Source: JBGOTP01 sp963717075 (GTDB lineage: Bacteria > Acidobacteriota > Vicinamibacteria > Vicinamibacterales > CAVVIG01). Taken from it: 64,000 nucleotides of DNA. The stretch spans positions 124,001 through 188,000 of the forward strand of contig CAVQVI010000006.1 in NCBI GenBank assembly GCA_963717075.1, given 5' to 3'. Below are positions 16,957 through 26,111 of this stretch, one piece after another (the first letter of the stretch is position 1; the number at the start of each line of letters is the position of its first letter). Below the pieces are notes generated by a model. It was not told where the DNA came from. It was given only the letters and a program-made list of their open reading frames with translations, and did not search any database. Position numbers and translations under genes: made by a program.

Positions 16957-17916
16957 TTACGCGACGGCCAACTGCACATCCAGTTCGCCGAACTTGAACG
17001 CGGCCATGAACGCCTCGACGACGTTCGGGTCGAAGTCCGTTCCGGTTCCCTTGAGGATGACGTCTTTCGCGTCGTACGGAGACATGGCCTTGCGATACGG
17101 GCGATCGCTCGTCAGCGAATCGTACACGTCGGCCACCGAGATGATGCGCGCCTCGAGGGGGATGTTCTCCCCTCGGGTCGGGTGATAGCCAGTCCCGTCG
17201 AACTTGTCATGATGGGCGAGGACAATCGGGATGACGCGACGCAGCGAGCCGCCCACGGTTTGGAGCATTTCCACTCCGCGCCCGACGTGCTCCTGAATTT
17301 CTTCGTATTCCTCCCGCGTCAGCCGCGCCGCTTTGTAGAGAAGATCCCGACTGATGTCCAGTTTCCCGATGTCGTGCAGCAGCCCCGCCGCCCGGACGTC
17401 TTCGATCTGGTCCTGACTCAGTTTCAGGTGCGCGGCGATCCGTGTGGCATACACCGAGACACGATAGGAATGGTGTTCGGTGTACTCGTCCTGCGAAACG
17501 AAGTGCCGAAGGATCATCAGCACGCCGTGATAGGTTTCGCGCAACTCCCGCAACTGCATATTCCGATGCTCGTACAACGTGCCCATGAGATAGGCCGTGA
17601 TGATCAGCGTCCCGCCCCACGCCGTCAGATCGAGCCACCGCGCCGCTGGCAGCGGCGCGACCGACGCCTGCCTGAAGAAATTTGGAGTCGTTACCGTAAG
17701 GAGCGTGACCATGAGGACACTCGCAAACGCCGTCAAGGTGGAGTGACGTCGACCGTAGAAATACGCCGAGGCGACCGTCGGCAGCGTGTAGAAGTAGAGC
17801 ACCATGCGCTGCGCATCAACCACGACGTTGAGCAGCAGCGCGATCACGAACATCGAGAGAACGAGCCACAATTCCTTGTTGACTTTCTCCAAGTGGCGCA
17901 TTGCCGTAGATGACAT
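16957..17916 (-). CDS. membrane-anchored HD-GYP domain protein (c-di-GMP phosphodiesterase type)
   Basis: This 319-residue protein starts at ATG 17916, preceded by the site GAGGAAAGGA. Residues about 15-125 hold four to five transmembrane helices resembling a membrane sensor. The C-terminal half is an HD-GYP domain: H-S-Y-R-V-S near 155, L-L-H-D-I-G-K near residue 179, and I-V-L-A-H-H-D-K-F-D-G-T-G-Y-H near 247. The last motif is H-H-D...G-Y-H where the family consensus is H-H-E...G-Y-P, so both the Glu and the Pro of the GYP signature are changed. HD-GYP proteins hydrolyse cyclic di-GMP, but with this variation the activity or nucleotide could differ. It stands alone, convergent with the exporter operon. 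Confidence 0.88.
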   Translation of the reverse strand: MSSTAMRHLEKVNKELWLVLSMFVIALLLNVVVDAQRMVLYFYTLPTVASAYFYGRRHSTLTAFASVLMVTLLTVTTPNFFRQASVAPLPAARWLDLTAWGGTLIITAYLMGTLYEHRNMQLRELRETYHGVLMILRHFVSQDEYTEHHSYRVSVYATRIAAHLKLSQDQIEDVRAAGLLHDIGKLDISRDLLYKAARLTREEYEEIQEHVGRGVEMLQTVGGSLRRVIPIVLAHHDKFDGTGYHPTRGENIPLEARIISVADVYDSLTSDRPYRKAMSPYDAKDVILKGTGTDFDPNVVEAFMAAFKFGELDVQLAVA

Positions 17917-18394
17917 CTCGACGTCCTTTCCTCGCCGTGCAGTCCGGCAGGGCTCTGAGTGCGGCGATTTGCCGGACGGACCCCGGTCCGCCACTGGAGC
18001 AAGAGACGCGCCGCCGGAGATGAGAAAAACCGGCGGCACGCTCATTTGCTAAGTGATTGATTTCACGCAGTTAAACGGAGTGCCTTCAAAGCGCCCCGAC
18101 ACGTCCATGTGCCGTTTCGTCACTCGAACGACATTGTTCCGGACTGTTTCCCGTTTGTTGTCAATCGATTACGACATTAAGTGACTTTGAGAGACACCGT
18201 TGTCCCGTAACAAGACACCATCAACTTCTGGTGCTCCTCTCGGCGTTCAATGTGTTTGTTCCGGGGCGGTGGCGTGGTCTTGGCTGGGTGCGTAACAAAT
18301 ACGTAAATCAACCCCCCGATCCCGTCGGTCTAGGAAAGCGTACTGCGAGGCGAGGAAGCTCGCGGCGGCAACGAGAAGCGCAAGGTGAATCGGC
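17917..18394. other. intergenic stretch of about 480 bases without a supported gene
   Basis: This region lies upstream of the HD-GYP gene and downstream of the large minus-strand gene at 18395. It is less GC-rich in its middle (about 18100-18230), with stretches such as TTGTCAATCGATTACGACAT, and may hold the HD-GYP promoter. I see no RNA gene, repeat or reading frame with a ribosome site. Confidence 0.4.
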
Positions 18395-21300
18395 TCATCC
18401 TTCTCCATGTTGGTGGCGGACCCTGTACACCAGCGTGAAGCCGTTCCCGACCTTGCTATCGACCTCTTCGCGTGCTACCAGCTCCCATTGGCACAACTTG
18501 GACGCATTCATCCATCCGACCAAGGTCTCAACCGTGTCTGGCGTAAGCGTATGGTAGTGTCCCATTCTCCCCCCGGGCACACCGTCCACGGGATGCGTGT
18601 CTATCGTCATGCCATCGTGATAGTCAGCGATGAAGTGTTCAAGCGAGGTCAATTCCCTGGATGTGTCGGCTGGGAGCGCGCCCTTCAGTGGCACGATCAT
18701 GAACACGTAGCCATTGTCCCTGACAACACGATCCCATTCAGTGAAGGCCTTGACGAGATTTGGCAAGTGCTCCACGACATGGCTGCTGAGCACGAACCCC
18801 TGACTTTCTGCCTCGAACGGCAGGTCGTCGGCATAAGCGAAGACGTCCACCCGCGCGGGGTCCATCCCCATCGCCGTTCGTGATTCCCCAGCGTAGAACT
18901 CATAGTCATCCGGTGGCGCAATGTTGCGTGTCTGGAGGCCAAATGGGTTGTGGGCCGCGGCGCCGATTTCCAGACCCTTGAGTCCATCCAGGAACTGGTG
19001 AGCCAGTTGGTGTTCTGGAAATTTTGTGCCCCTATTCTGGGCTTCTACCCTGACCCGTGCACTCACGGCTGCCGCCTCAGTGAGAATGTTCATGAGCGAG
19101 GCGGCCCTGGCGACCGGTGCGTATCGCTCGAGCGCATCGAGCCTGGCACGCTCGCCCATCCGACGGCGTGCCGGCGGATCGGCCACCAGTTGCTCCAATG
19201 CTTCAAACCACTCGCGCGGACTCCCCGCCAGGTAACCGTTCTCTCCCGTTCGGATCGCCTCGGCAAACGAACCCCAGCGGCTAGCGACAGTCGGAACGCC
19301 CACTGCCGCCGCCTCGAAATACTTCAGCTCACTCTTCGCTGCACAGAAAATATTGCCGACTTCCAGAGGCGCGATATTGATGTCGAACTGCGCCAGCGCC
19401 TCTGGCAATTCGCGCCATGGAAGAAACGGCACTCTTGTGATTCGTTCGCTCCACTCATCCCACCGCGCGTCCAGGGCCAGTGGTCCAATAATCCTCAGTT
19501 CAGTACTGGGGTACGCACGCAGGATTTGCTCCAGCGCACTCTCGGCATCGGCGAAGTCTCTGTTATGCGTCGGCGTGCCGCTCGCATAGCCAATGACGAC
19601 CTTGCTGTTTGGGTGGCGCCGGTGACGGGCTGTTTCGGAAAGGTCGATGACTTCCTGGCTGAGCGCGTTGCGGTGCACCCAGGCAGGTTTCCTCAGTTCA
19701 CGTGCTGCCTGCGCAATCGTTTCACTGGCCCCGAGGACGCCATCGCAGGCCTCAAGGGTTTGTCGAAACCGTCGTATCGCCACACGGAATATCGCCTGTT
19801 CGAGAGGTGTGCCCAACTGCAGCGCTTGTATGTGACCTTCCAGCTCCGACCTGAAAATCAAGTCATCGATATCGTACAGGACGGTGACATCGCCCGCTGC
19901 GCGTGCGACCGCGACAACTTCGTTGACCAGGGGTCCCCACTGCATGCGGTGAAGGATGAGCACGGTGGCATGAGGCACCAGCCCGAGCAGGCGGGGGTCC
20001 GTGAGATTGCAGATTTCGCAGGCCATGCCGGCCAAGGCGAGCTGCTCGCGGGCATGATGACAGCGATAACGCTCCATGTCGCCCATCGATCCGTTGACAA
20101 TCAACACCCGACCACTCACCCGTGGTGCGGCGTCGGGACGCGGGGTTTCCGGAAGAACCGGCGTCGCTACGACGAGCGTCTCATCCGCCGTGTCAGGGAT
20201 GGCGTCCGACTCGATGGTGGTTTGTGCACTTCGCTGAAAACGGTCTGCAGCTTGAGGATCGTCTGTCGCATCAGGTTGCACACCGTTCGCGGCCGGTCGC
20301 TGTTCAGTCGGGGGGACCCCTCGGTGCACCGGACTCTCTGGACCGGGCTGGTTCGCCCTGCGTGCAGTTTGAAGCGCTCTTACCACCGCCCTTCTGCGGC
20401 CGCTTTGTGGCGGAAACAGATGCTCGCTGAGGCGCTTCAGCCAGACCGCTACGCGCCAGGCCCTACTGCGTTCAATGCGACCGAGCCGGTCCCGAAGCGA
20501 CCGAGCCGTCATTTCACCTTCGGCGATGGCTTGTTCGTGCACAGCCGCACGGGCCAGGAGCGATTCGATGTGGGAGTCCCTGGCGCGGATATGCCCTTCC
20601 AGTTCGGCGATGGAATGTTCTCCGCAGGCCACGCGGGCACGCAGCGATTCGAGGTCTGCGTCTCTGGCCCGGATGAGCGTGTTCAGGTCGCCAAGGAGCT
20701 CATCCTTTGCAGCGACATGGGCCAGCAGCGACTCGATGTACCGGTCTTTGACCTCGATGTAGCCGTGTAGCGCCCAGACCTGCTGCTCCCTGTCCAGCGT
20801 GCGGCCCGCAAGCGCATCTACCACCCGTTCGCTGGTGGCCATCCGACTCTGCAGCTCGAGACTAAGCGAGCGCAGTTCGTGGTTCTCGTGAGCGAGGGAC
20901 CAGAATTTTCGCTCGTAGCCGCGCAGCACCTGATAGATGGGACCGTGCTGCCTGCGAAAACGAGCTGCCCAGGGCGCGATGAATGACGCGTCGAAATCAA
21001 TGTCGCGAACGAATCCCTCCGCGGCGAACAGGCCAGCCCAGTAGTCGACCGGCTGAACATTCAAGTGAGTTGTTTCGCGGTAGCCTGAAGGGGTGGACGA
21101 AAACAGGATATCGTCGGTCGCCTGGCACAGATTTCGTATCGCGATCGAACCGTCGGGCCCAGAAAGGTGTTCGATCACTTCAATCGAGAGGATGAGGTCG
21201 TATCTGCGGGGGAGGGGCTCAAGAATTGACGCGCTCTTGCAATACGGCCTGATGTCTGCCGCCACCTGCCCGATCGCATAGTCCGAGATATCGATTCCGA

Positions 21301-21517
21301 AAGCTTCGACGCCTCGGTTGCGGAGGGCTTCGACGAGGAATCCCATGGCGCACCCGGCATCAAGCACGGTTCGTGGATCGATGCCGCGGACGATATGCTC
21401 GGCAATATGATTGAAGAATTGAAGCCAGCGGGGCGTTCGCTGATAGGCCCCGCCGGCATAGTGCCGGAAATAGTAGCTGTCGTACGTTGTGTCGGTTTCG
21501 AGCTCAGCCACGGGCAC
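18395..21517 (-). CDS. giant bifunctional methyltransferase / glycosyltransferase (MT - coiled coil - GT4-like - MT)
   Basis: This is a 1040-residue protein. Residues about 25-190 are a SAM-dependent methyltransferase (T-V-L-D-A-G-C-A-M-G-F at 53-63; the usual GxGxG loop here reads G-C-A-M-G). Residues about 205-365 form a coiled coil with a recurring unit R-A-R-D-x-x-I-E-S-L-L-A-R. A Pro/Asp-rich linker (about 385-465) leads to a GT4-like glycosyltransferase (G-R-V-L-I-V-N-G-S near 475, G-Y-A-S-G-T-P-T-H near 645, F-E-A-A-A-V-G-V-P-T-V near 725). Residues about 850-1030 are a second methyltransferase-like domain (G-L-E-I-G-A-A-A-H-N-P-F, then S-S-H-V-V-E-H-L). Such proteins synthesise or cap surface polysaccharides. 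It lies away from the main polysaccharide region at 45-64 kb. The start is GTG preceded by ACGAGG. Confidence 0.85.
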   Translation of the reverse strand: MPVAELETDTTYDSYYFRHYAGGAYQRTPRWLQFFNHIAEHIVRGIDPRTVLDAGCAMGFLVEALRNRGVEAFGIDISDYAIGQVAADIRPYCKSASILEPLPRRYDLILSIEVIEHLSGPDGSIAIRNLCQATDDILFSSTPSGYRETTHLNVQPVDYWAGLFAAEGFVRDIDFDASFIAPWAARFRRQHGPIYQVLRGYERKFWSLAHENHELRSLSLELQSRMATSERVVDALAGRTLDREQQVWALHGYIEVKDRYIESLLAHVAAKDELLGDLNTLIRARDADLESLRARVACGEHSIAELEGHIRARDSHIESLLARAAVHEQAIAEGEMTARSLRDRLGRIERSRAWRVAVWLKRLSEHLFPPQSGRRRAVVRALQTARRANQPGPESPVHRGVPPTEQRPAANGVQPDATDDPQAADRFQRSAQTTIESDAIPDTADETLVVATPVLPETPRPDAAPRVSGRVLIVNGSMGDMERYRCHHAREQLALAGMACEICNLTDPRLLGLVPHATVLILHRMQWGPLVNEVVAVARAAGDVTVLYDIDDLIFRSELEGHIQALQLGTPLEQAIFRVAIRRFRQTLEACDGVLGASETIAQAARELRKPAWVHRNALSQEVIDLSETARHRRHPNSKVVIGYASGTPTHNRDFADAESALEQILRAYPSTELRIIGPLALDARWDEWSERITRVPFLPWRELPEALAQFDINIAPLEVGNIFCAAKSELKYFEAAAVGVPTVASRWGSFAEAIRTGENGYLAGSPREWFEALEQLVADPPARRRMGERARLDALERYAPVARAASLMNILTEAAAVSARVRVEAQNRGTKFPEHQLAHQFLDGLKGLEIGAAAHNPFGLQTRNIAPPDDYEFYAGESRTAMGMDPARVDVFAYADDLPFEAESQGFVLSSHVVEHLPNLVKAFTEWDRVVRDNGYVFMIVPLKGALPADTSRELTSLEHFIADYHDGMTIDTHPVDGVPGGRMGHYHTLTPDTVETLVGWMNASKLCQWELVAREEVDSKVGNGFTLVYRVRHQHGEG

Positions 21518-21649
21518 CTCGTCCGGCTCTCCCCAACGCCAGCGTGCCAGGTCGTTGCAGGGAAATGCGGCTCTGTGAAACGTGCGATTCTACACCAAGC
21601 CAGGGGCGCTGACGCGGCCTTGGCACGTCAGTCCAGTCGTGCCTGCTCT

Positions 21650-23533
21650 TTATCGCGAGGCGACGTGTTTCCTGCCAGCGACAGCCCTGACCGCGTCGAC
21701 AATGTGTGTGGCCGAGATGCCGAATCGATCGAGCAGTTCCGCGGGTCGGCCGCTGCGGGGGATCTCACGCACCGCGATGCGCTGCACGCGGATGCCCGTG
21801 TCGCTGACAGCTTCGGCCACAGCGTCACCGATGCCCCCGGCCGCGTAGTGGTCCTCCACGGTGATGATGACTCCGCCGGCTGTCGTGCCAGCGGCAATCA
21901 ATGCCTTTCGATCGACCGGCGCCACCGAATAGAGATCGATCACCCGAATCGACCATCCGTCAGCCTTCAGCCGGTCGTGCGCCTTGAGGGCCTCGAACAG
22001 GGTGACCCCCGCCGCCACGACGGTCGCGACGTCCTTCCCGCTTTCGCGGAGCACCTTGAGTCCGCCGATGGTGAATCCCTCGTCCGCCGAATACAGCACC
22101 GTTGTTTTCGGGCGGCTGGTGCGGATGTAGACCGGCCCGGGATGATATGCCGCCAGGGCGACGAGCCGTTCCGTGCTGACAGCGTCGCACGGGTAGAGCA
22201 CGGTGATGTTCGGCTGCGCACGGCACATCGCCAAATCCTCGAGCGCCATCTGTGACGGTCCGTCCTCGCCAATCGACACACCCGCATGCGACCCGGCCAT
22301 CTTGATCCCGACGTTGCTGATGGCCGCCAGGCGGATGAAGTCGGCCGCTCGCGTGAGAAAGCACGCGAAGGTGGACGGAAAAGGAATTGCGCCCCGCGCG
22401 GCGAGACCCATCGCGGCGCCGATCATCACCTGCTCTGCGATGAAATTCTGATAGAAGCGCCCGGGCAGGATCTTCTCGAACTTCTCGCTGAAGGTCGAGT
22501 TCTTGACGTCCGCGTCGAGGGCGACAATGCGGGGGTCGGCCTCGCCGAGCTTGGCGATGGCCGTCCCATAGGCTTCGCGGGTGGCCACCTCGTCTCCAAG
22601 CCGGTATGAGGGCGCAGCGACAGGCTTCGGGGGCGCCGACGCGGGGGGGCGCGGCGCTGGCTTGGCGATGTGCTGCGTAAGATGCACGTTTGCAGAATCT
22701 GGCACGGCCTGCTGCTCGAGCTCCAAGAGCGCCCGTTCGAGTTCCTCACCTTTCTTGATGGGCCTGCCGTGCCATCCGTCCTTGCCCTCAGTGAACGAGA
22801 TTCCCTTGCCCTTGACCGTCCGCGCCACAATCATCGTCGGGCGGCCTCTGGTGCTGCGCGCCTCGGCGAAGGCATCCAGAATTGCGTTGAGATCGTGACC
22901 GTCGATGGCGATCGCGTGCCACCCGAATGCTCGCCAGCGGCGGACGAATTGGTCGACGTCGTGCTGCCACATCGTCGTCCGACTCTGGCCAAGGCCGTTG
23001 ACGTCTGTGATGCCGCACAGATTGTCGAGGCTGTCCATTGCCGCGACGTTGGCCGCTTCCCAGATGGAGCCCTCGGCCGTCTCACCGTCGCCGATGAGGC
23101 AATACGTTCGATAGTCCGACTTGATGCGGCGCGCATTGAGAGCCGTGCCGATCGCTGCGCAAAGCCCTTGCCCCAGCGATCCGGTCGCGATGTCGACAAA
23201 GGGAAGACGCGGCGTCGGGTGTCCCTCGAGGTCGGAGCCCATCTGGCGCAGATTGAGCAGCTCGGAGCGCGGAAACGCGCCTGCCTCTGCCCATGCGGCA
23301 TAGAGCAGCGGCGCGGCATGCCCTTTCGACAGGATGAACCGGTCGCTCAGCGGATGCCGCGGATCCTTCGGATCGAAACGCATCTCGGCAAAAAACAACG
23401 CCGCGACGAGATCCGCCGCCGAGCAGCAGCTCGTTGGATGTCCGCTGCCAGATTCAGACGTCGATCTGACCGAATCGATTCGCAGCCGCGTCGCGATGTT
23501 GTGCAGTCCTGGTATCAGGAAAGAGCGATCCAA
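21650..23533 (-). CDS. tkt: transketolase (single-chain)
   Basis: This 627-residue protein contains both transketolase halves, N-terminal (about 1-290) and C-terminal (about 315-620), joined by a Pro/Ala linker near 295-310. It transfers a two-carbon ketol unit between sugar phosphates in the pentose phosphate pathway with thiamine diphosphate. The substrate His region is S-K-G-H-A-A-P-L near 70; the ThDP/Mg site is G-D-G-E-T-A-E-G-S with I-T-D-V-N-G-L-G about 30 residues on. The Glu of the cofactor-activating strand is in Q-N-F-I-A-E-Q near 385. The size is close to the shorter animal/archaeal-type transketolases rather than E. coli TktA (about 660). The start appears to be TTG. It lies 132 bases upstream of the MT-GT giant gene. 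Confidence 0.92.
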   Translation of the reverse strand: MDRSFLIPGLHNIATRLRIDSVRSTSESGSGHPTSCCSAADLVAALFFAEMRFDPKDPRHPLSDRFILSKGHAAPLLYAAWAEAGAFPRSELLNLRQMGSDLEGHPTPRLPFVDIATGSLGQGLCAAIGTALNARRIKSDYRTYCLIGDGETAEGSIWEAANVAAMDSLDNLCGITDVNGLGQSRTTMWQHDVDQFVRRWRAFGWHAIAIDGHDLNAILDAFAEARSTRGRPTMIVARTVKGKGISFTEGKDGWHGRPIKKGEELERALLELEQQAVPDSANVHLTQHIAKPAPRPPASAPPKPVAAPSYRLGDEVATREAYGTAIAKLGEADPRIVALDADVKNSTFSEKFEKILPGRFYQNFIAEQVMIGAAMGLAARGAIPFPSTFACFLTRAADFIRLAAISNVGIKMAGSHAGVSIGEDGPSQMALEDLAMCRAQPNITVLYPCDAVSTERLVALAAYHPGPVYIRTSRPKTTVLYSADEGFTIGGLKVLRESGKDVATVVAAGVTLFEALKAHDRLKADGWSIRVIDLYSVAPVDRKALIAAGTTAGGVIITVEDHYAAGGIGDAVAEAVSDTGIRVQRIAVREIPRSGRPAELLDRFGISATHIVDAVRAVAGRKHVASR

Positions 23534-23670
23534 ACAGAGCCTCCGCGTTGTGGTTCTCGGATTTCAGATTGCAAATTGGGGAATTGCGAATTCTATTGCA
23601 GATCGGGGCCAAGCTGAAATCCAATCGCGAACTTTCAACCAGCGACCAGCAATTCCGCTGTTTTCCGGGA

Positions 23671-24579
23671 TTACGGGTGACGCGACAGCGTCAGCCAATC
23701 CACGAGCGCCAGCCCGTAGTCGGCCGCCGCGGCGGCGTCGTACTCGCCACGTCCGCCCGTCAACTCGTCCAGAAGGCGCTCGGCTTCGAGCATATAGTCA
23801 CGATCAGGCGCAATGACGGCGGCTAGACGATAGTCTGCGTTCCTGTGGAGTGCCGCGATCCGACACAGCACACGGATTGCTTCGCAGCAGGAAAGAAAGG
23901 GTTCTAAAGTTCCAGGCTCCAGATTCAGAGCAAACCGCATGAGCTCTTCGGACAGCATGGAGTACGGCAACCGGCCGGTTCGCTCGTACGCGTCGAGGAG
24001 GGCCGACGCTGTATGGACCTGGTCCGCCAGGTTGTCACGGGCGCTCGCCGGCTCGTTCACCGTATGCGCGACCCCTCGGCCTGGCCGGTACAGCGGGCCG
24101 ACGATGCGCTCGAGTTCGTCGACGGCATCGGCCATGAGGCCCCGCGTCTCTTCGCGATCGACGCAGATGTCCGAGGCGCGCAGGCAGGCGCCAATTGATC
24201 GCATGACGACCGCCGTGACCGCACCCGATCGACACGGCCAGTCGCGTCGAACGCTGGCAGCCAGAGCGGCTGCGGTACTCCGGGGACGCTCGTCCTCGGA
24301 AAGCGTCGCGGCGTCGATACAGAGCAGAAGCCAATCGGACCGCCCGGGTTCTCCTGAACCTCGACCTGATGCATCGAGCGCGCGCGCCAGCAAGGGACCC
24401 AGGACGGCCTCCAGATTCTGCTGGCCGGTCATAGCATACCGGCGCAGCAGGAACCTGAGAATGGCGGGAGCGGGCGGGCTATCCCGCACGAGCGCTTCGG
24501 TCGCGAACGCGATTGTGATCTCGTCCAACCGGTCGAGAATGCCGTCCTGCTGCAGTGCCGCGCGCCTCAGGTCCTGCAA
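23671..24579 (-). CDS. alpha-toroid-like protein, unknown function (YyaL-type six-hairpin similarity)
   Basis: A TTG start at 24579 gives about 302 residues; a longer frame would run into the divergent gene at 24601. The sequence is mostly helical with repeated helix pairs. The segment R-G-V-A-H-T-V-N-E-P-A-S-A-R-D-N-L-A-D-Q-V-H-T-A-S-A-L-L-D recalls the toroid half of YyaL/SSP411-like thioredoxin-domain proteins (Y-A-F-x-A-D-Q-A...A-L-L-D-L-Y), but the thioredoxin part is absent. No active-site residues can be assigned. I regard it as a hypothetical protein with a six-hairpin-like fold. The shared palindromic -10 ATTATAAT at 24587 sits seven bases before this TTG and six before the ATG of the opposite gene. 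Confidence 0.6.
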   Translation of the reverse strand: MQDLRRAALQQDGILDRLDEITIAFATEALVRDSPPAPAILRFLLRRYAMTGQQNLEAVLGPLLARALDASGRGSGEPGRSDWLLLCIDAATLSEDERPRSTAAALAASVRRDWPCRSGAVTAVVMRSIGACLRASDICVDREETRGLMADAVDELERIVGPLYRPGRGVAHTVNEPASARDNLADQVHTASALLDAYERTGRLPYSMLSEELMRFALNLEPGTLEPFLSCCEAIRVLCRIAALHRNADYRLAAVIAPDRDYMLEAERLLDELTGGRGEYDAAAAADYGLALVDWLTLSRHP

Positions 24580-24586
24580 GGGGCCA

Positions 24587-24594
24587 ATTATAAT
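24587..24594. promoter_or_regulatory. palindromic -10 element ATTATAAT shared by two divergent genes
   Basis: ATTATAAT is its own reverse complement, so each strand offers a TATAAT hexamer. The plus-strand box ends six bases before ATG 24601; the minus-strand box ends seven bases before TTG 24579. Neither start has a Shine-Dalgarno. Both genes may be transcribed as leaderless mRNAs from this single site. Confidence 0.55.
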
Positions 24595-24600
24595 GAGAAG

Positions 24601-24927
24601 ATGTTCGTGGTCCGCTACGTTGCGCTCGCGGCGCTTGCCATCTGGCTGGGTGGCATGATCCTGCTCCTGGCGCAAACGACGGGCACGAGCGTCTTTGCGC
24701 CATTTGACGTGATGGCCGCCGTCTTTGGTGCAACTATCATCGCCTGTCTCTTCGTGATGAAGTTTGTCGGCCCGCCGCCTCAGGCGTTTGCGCTCCGGGC
24801 GGTGCTCGCGTTTCTGATGACAGCGCTTGCGGTGTACTCGGGCGTGTACCGGAACGCGGCCGCATGGGCGATGGCAACCAGCATCGCCCTCGGGTCAGTA
24901 CTCCTCGCTTGGTACGCGAAAGAATGA
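24601..24927 (+). CDS. small three-helix membrane protein (DUF4149-like)
   Basis: The product has 108 residues with hydrophobic helices at about 5-25, 35-55 and 62-80, and a fourth short one at 88-104. The N-terminus V-R-Y-V-A-L-A-A-L-A-I-W-L-G-G-M resembles the first helix of DUF4149/TMEM205-type proteins, including the Trp-x-Gly-Gly motif. It is shorter than that family's usual 130-180 residues and lacks the later His-containing loops, so the assignment is tentative. Downstream lies isocitrate dehydrogenase, 54 bases away on the same strand. Confidence 0.65.
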   Translation: MFVVRYVALAALAIWLGGMILLLAQTTGTSVFAPFDVMAAVFGATIIACLFVMKFVGPPPQAFALRAVLAFLMTALAVYSGVYRNAAAWAMATSIALGSVLLAWYAKE

Positions 24928-24981
24928 CGATCCGATCCCCACGGACCACGTAGAACCCGCGAACAACTGAAACCATCCTGT

Positions 24982-25983
24982 ATGGCACACACGATCACGC
25001 TGATTCCCGGAGACGGCATTGGGCCGGAAGTGACCGACGCCGTTCTTCGCGTGCTCTCGACGACAGGCGTCGTCATCGAATGGGAGCGCCACGATGCCGG
25101 TGTGCTCGCTTTCGATCGCACCGGTCACGCGTTGCCCGATGAGCTCATTGCTTCCGTTCGCCGCAACAGGGTCGCCCTGAAGGGCCCGGTCACCACGCCC
25201 GTTGGGGAGGGTTTCACGAGCGTGAACGTCGGCCTCCGCAAAGCGCTGGACCTCTACGCCAACCTCCGGCCGGTCTGGAACCTCCCGGGCGTCGCCGCAC
25301 GTTTTCAAGGCGTGAACCTCGTCATCGTGCGTGAGAACACCGAGGACCTGTACGCCGGCCTCGAGCACGAGGTGGTGCCGGGCGTGGTAGAAAGCCTGAA
25401 AATCATCACCGAGCGTGCGTCCTCCCGCATTGCCAGGTTCGCCTTCGAATATGCGGGCCGTCATGGTCGTAAACGGGTCACCGCGATTCACAAGGCAAAC
25501 ATCATGAAGCTGAGCGACGGCCTTTTTCTGGAGTCCGCACGCCGCGTGGCCCGCGAGCACCCGGACATCGCGTACGACGAGAAGATTGTGGATGCCGCCT
25601 GCATGCATCTGGTCATGACACCGGAGACATTCGACGTACTGGTCATGCCCAACCTGTACGGCGACATCGTGTCGGACTTGTGCGCGGGACTCGTAGGCGG
25701 GCTGGGGGTGGTGGGCGCAGCCAACCTCGGTACGGAGACTGCGGTGTTCGAAGCCGTGCACGGCAGCGCGCCAGACATCGCCGGGAAACAACTCGCGAAC
25801 CCGACGGCGCTGTTGCTGTCGGCCGTGATGATGCTCCGGCACATTGGCGAGGATACCGCCGCGGACCGCATCATGTCGGCGCTCGCGCGCGTGTTCGGCG
25901 CCGGCCGCGTGCGCACGCGCGACCTCGGTGGCAGCGCATCGACGCTGGAGTTCACCGACGCGCTGTGCCAGACCGTTAGATGA
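24982..25983 (+). CDS. isocitrate dehydrogenase, NAD-type / isopropylmalate dehydrogenase family
   Basis: This 333-residue protein is a beta-decarboxylating dehydrogenase. The substrate region L-Y-A-N-L-R-P-V-W near 92 and V-I-V-R-E-N-T-E-D-L-Y-A-G near 112-124 fit the NAD-dependent isocitrate (or homoisocitrate) branch better than LeuB. The metal-binding region is M-P-N-L-Y-G-D-I-V-S-D near 215-226, and the C-terminal cofactor loop contains H-G-S-A-P-D-I-A-G near 258-266. Length matches the small monomeric-chain NAD-IDH of bacteria and mitochondria (about 330-340). It catalyses isocitrate to 2-oxoglutarate in the citric acid cycle. Cofactor choice cannot be fixed from motif reading alone. 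Confidence 0.88.
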   Translation: MAHTITLIPGDGIGPEVTDAVLRVLSTTGVVIEWERHDAGVLAFDRTGHALPDELIASVRRNRVALKGPVTTPVGEGFTSVNVGLRKALDLYANLRPVWNLPGVAARFQGVNLVIVRENTEDLYAGLEHEVVPGVVESLKIITERASSRIARFAFEYAGRHGRKRVTAIHKANIMKLSDGLFLESARRVAREHPDIAYDEKIVDAACMHLVMTPETFDVLVMPNLYGDIVSDLCAGLVGGLGVVGAANLGTETAVFEAVHGSAPDIAGKQLANPTALLLSAVMMLRHIGEDTAADRIMSALARVFGAGRVRTRDLGGSASTLEFTDALCQTVR

Positions 25984-26006
25984 TGCTCGCGGCTCGCGGC
26001 TTTATG

Positions 26007-26085
26007 GGTTCTAGACGTTCTAGGGGTTTTAGAGAGGTTGCAAAGGTTCTAGACGTTTTAGGTGCTGACGAACCCTAGAACCCTG
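26007..26085 (+). repeat. short GGTTCTAG-type repeat island
   Basis: Two near-identical 18-mers, GGTTCTAGACGTTCTAGG (26007-26024) and GGTTCTAGACGTTTTAGG (26045-26062), are followed by the inverted form AACCCTAGAACCC at 26071-26083. The island lies between isocitrate dehydrogenase and the acyltransferase and is markedly poorer in GC than its flanks. Confidence 0.7.
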
Positions 26086-26111
26086 TATCAGTGTTATATT
26101 CCGACACGTTC

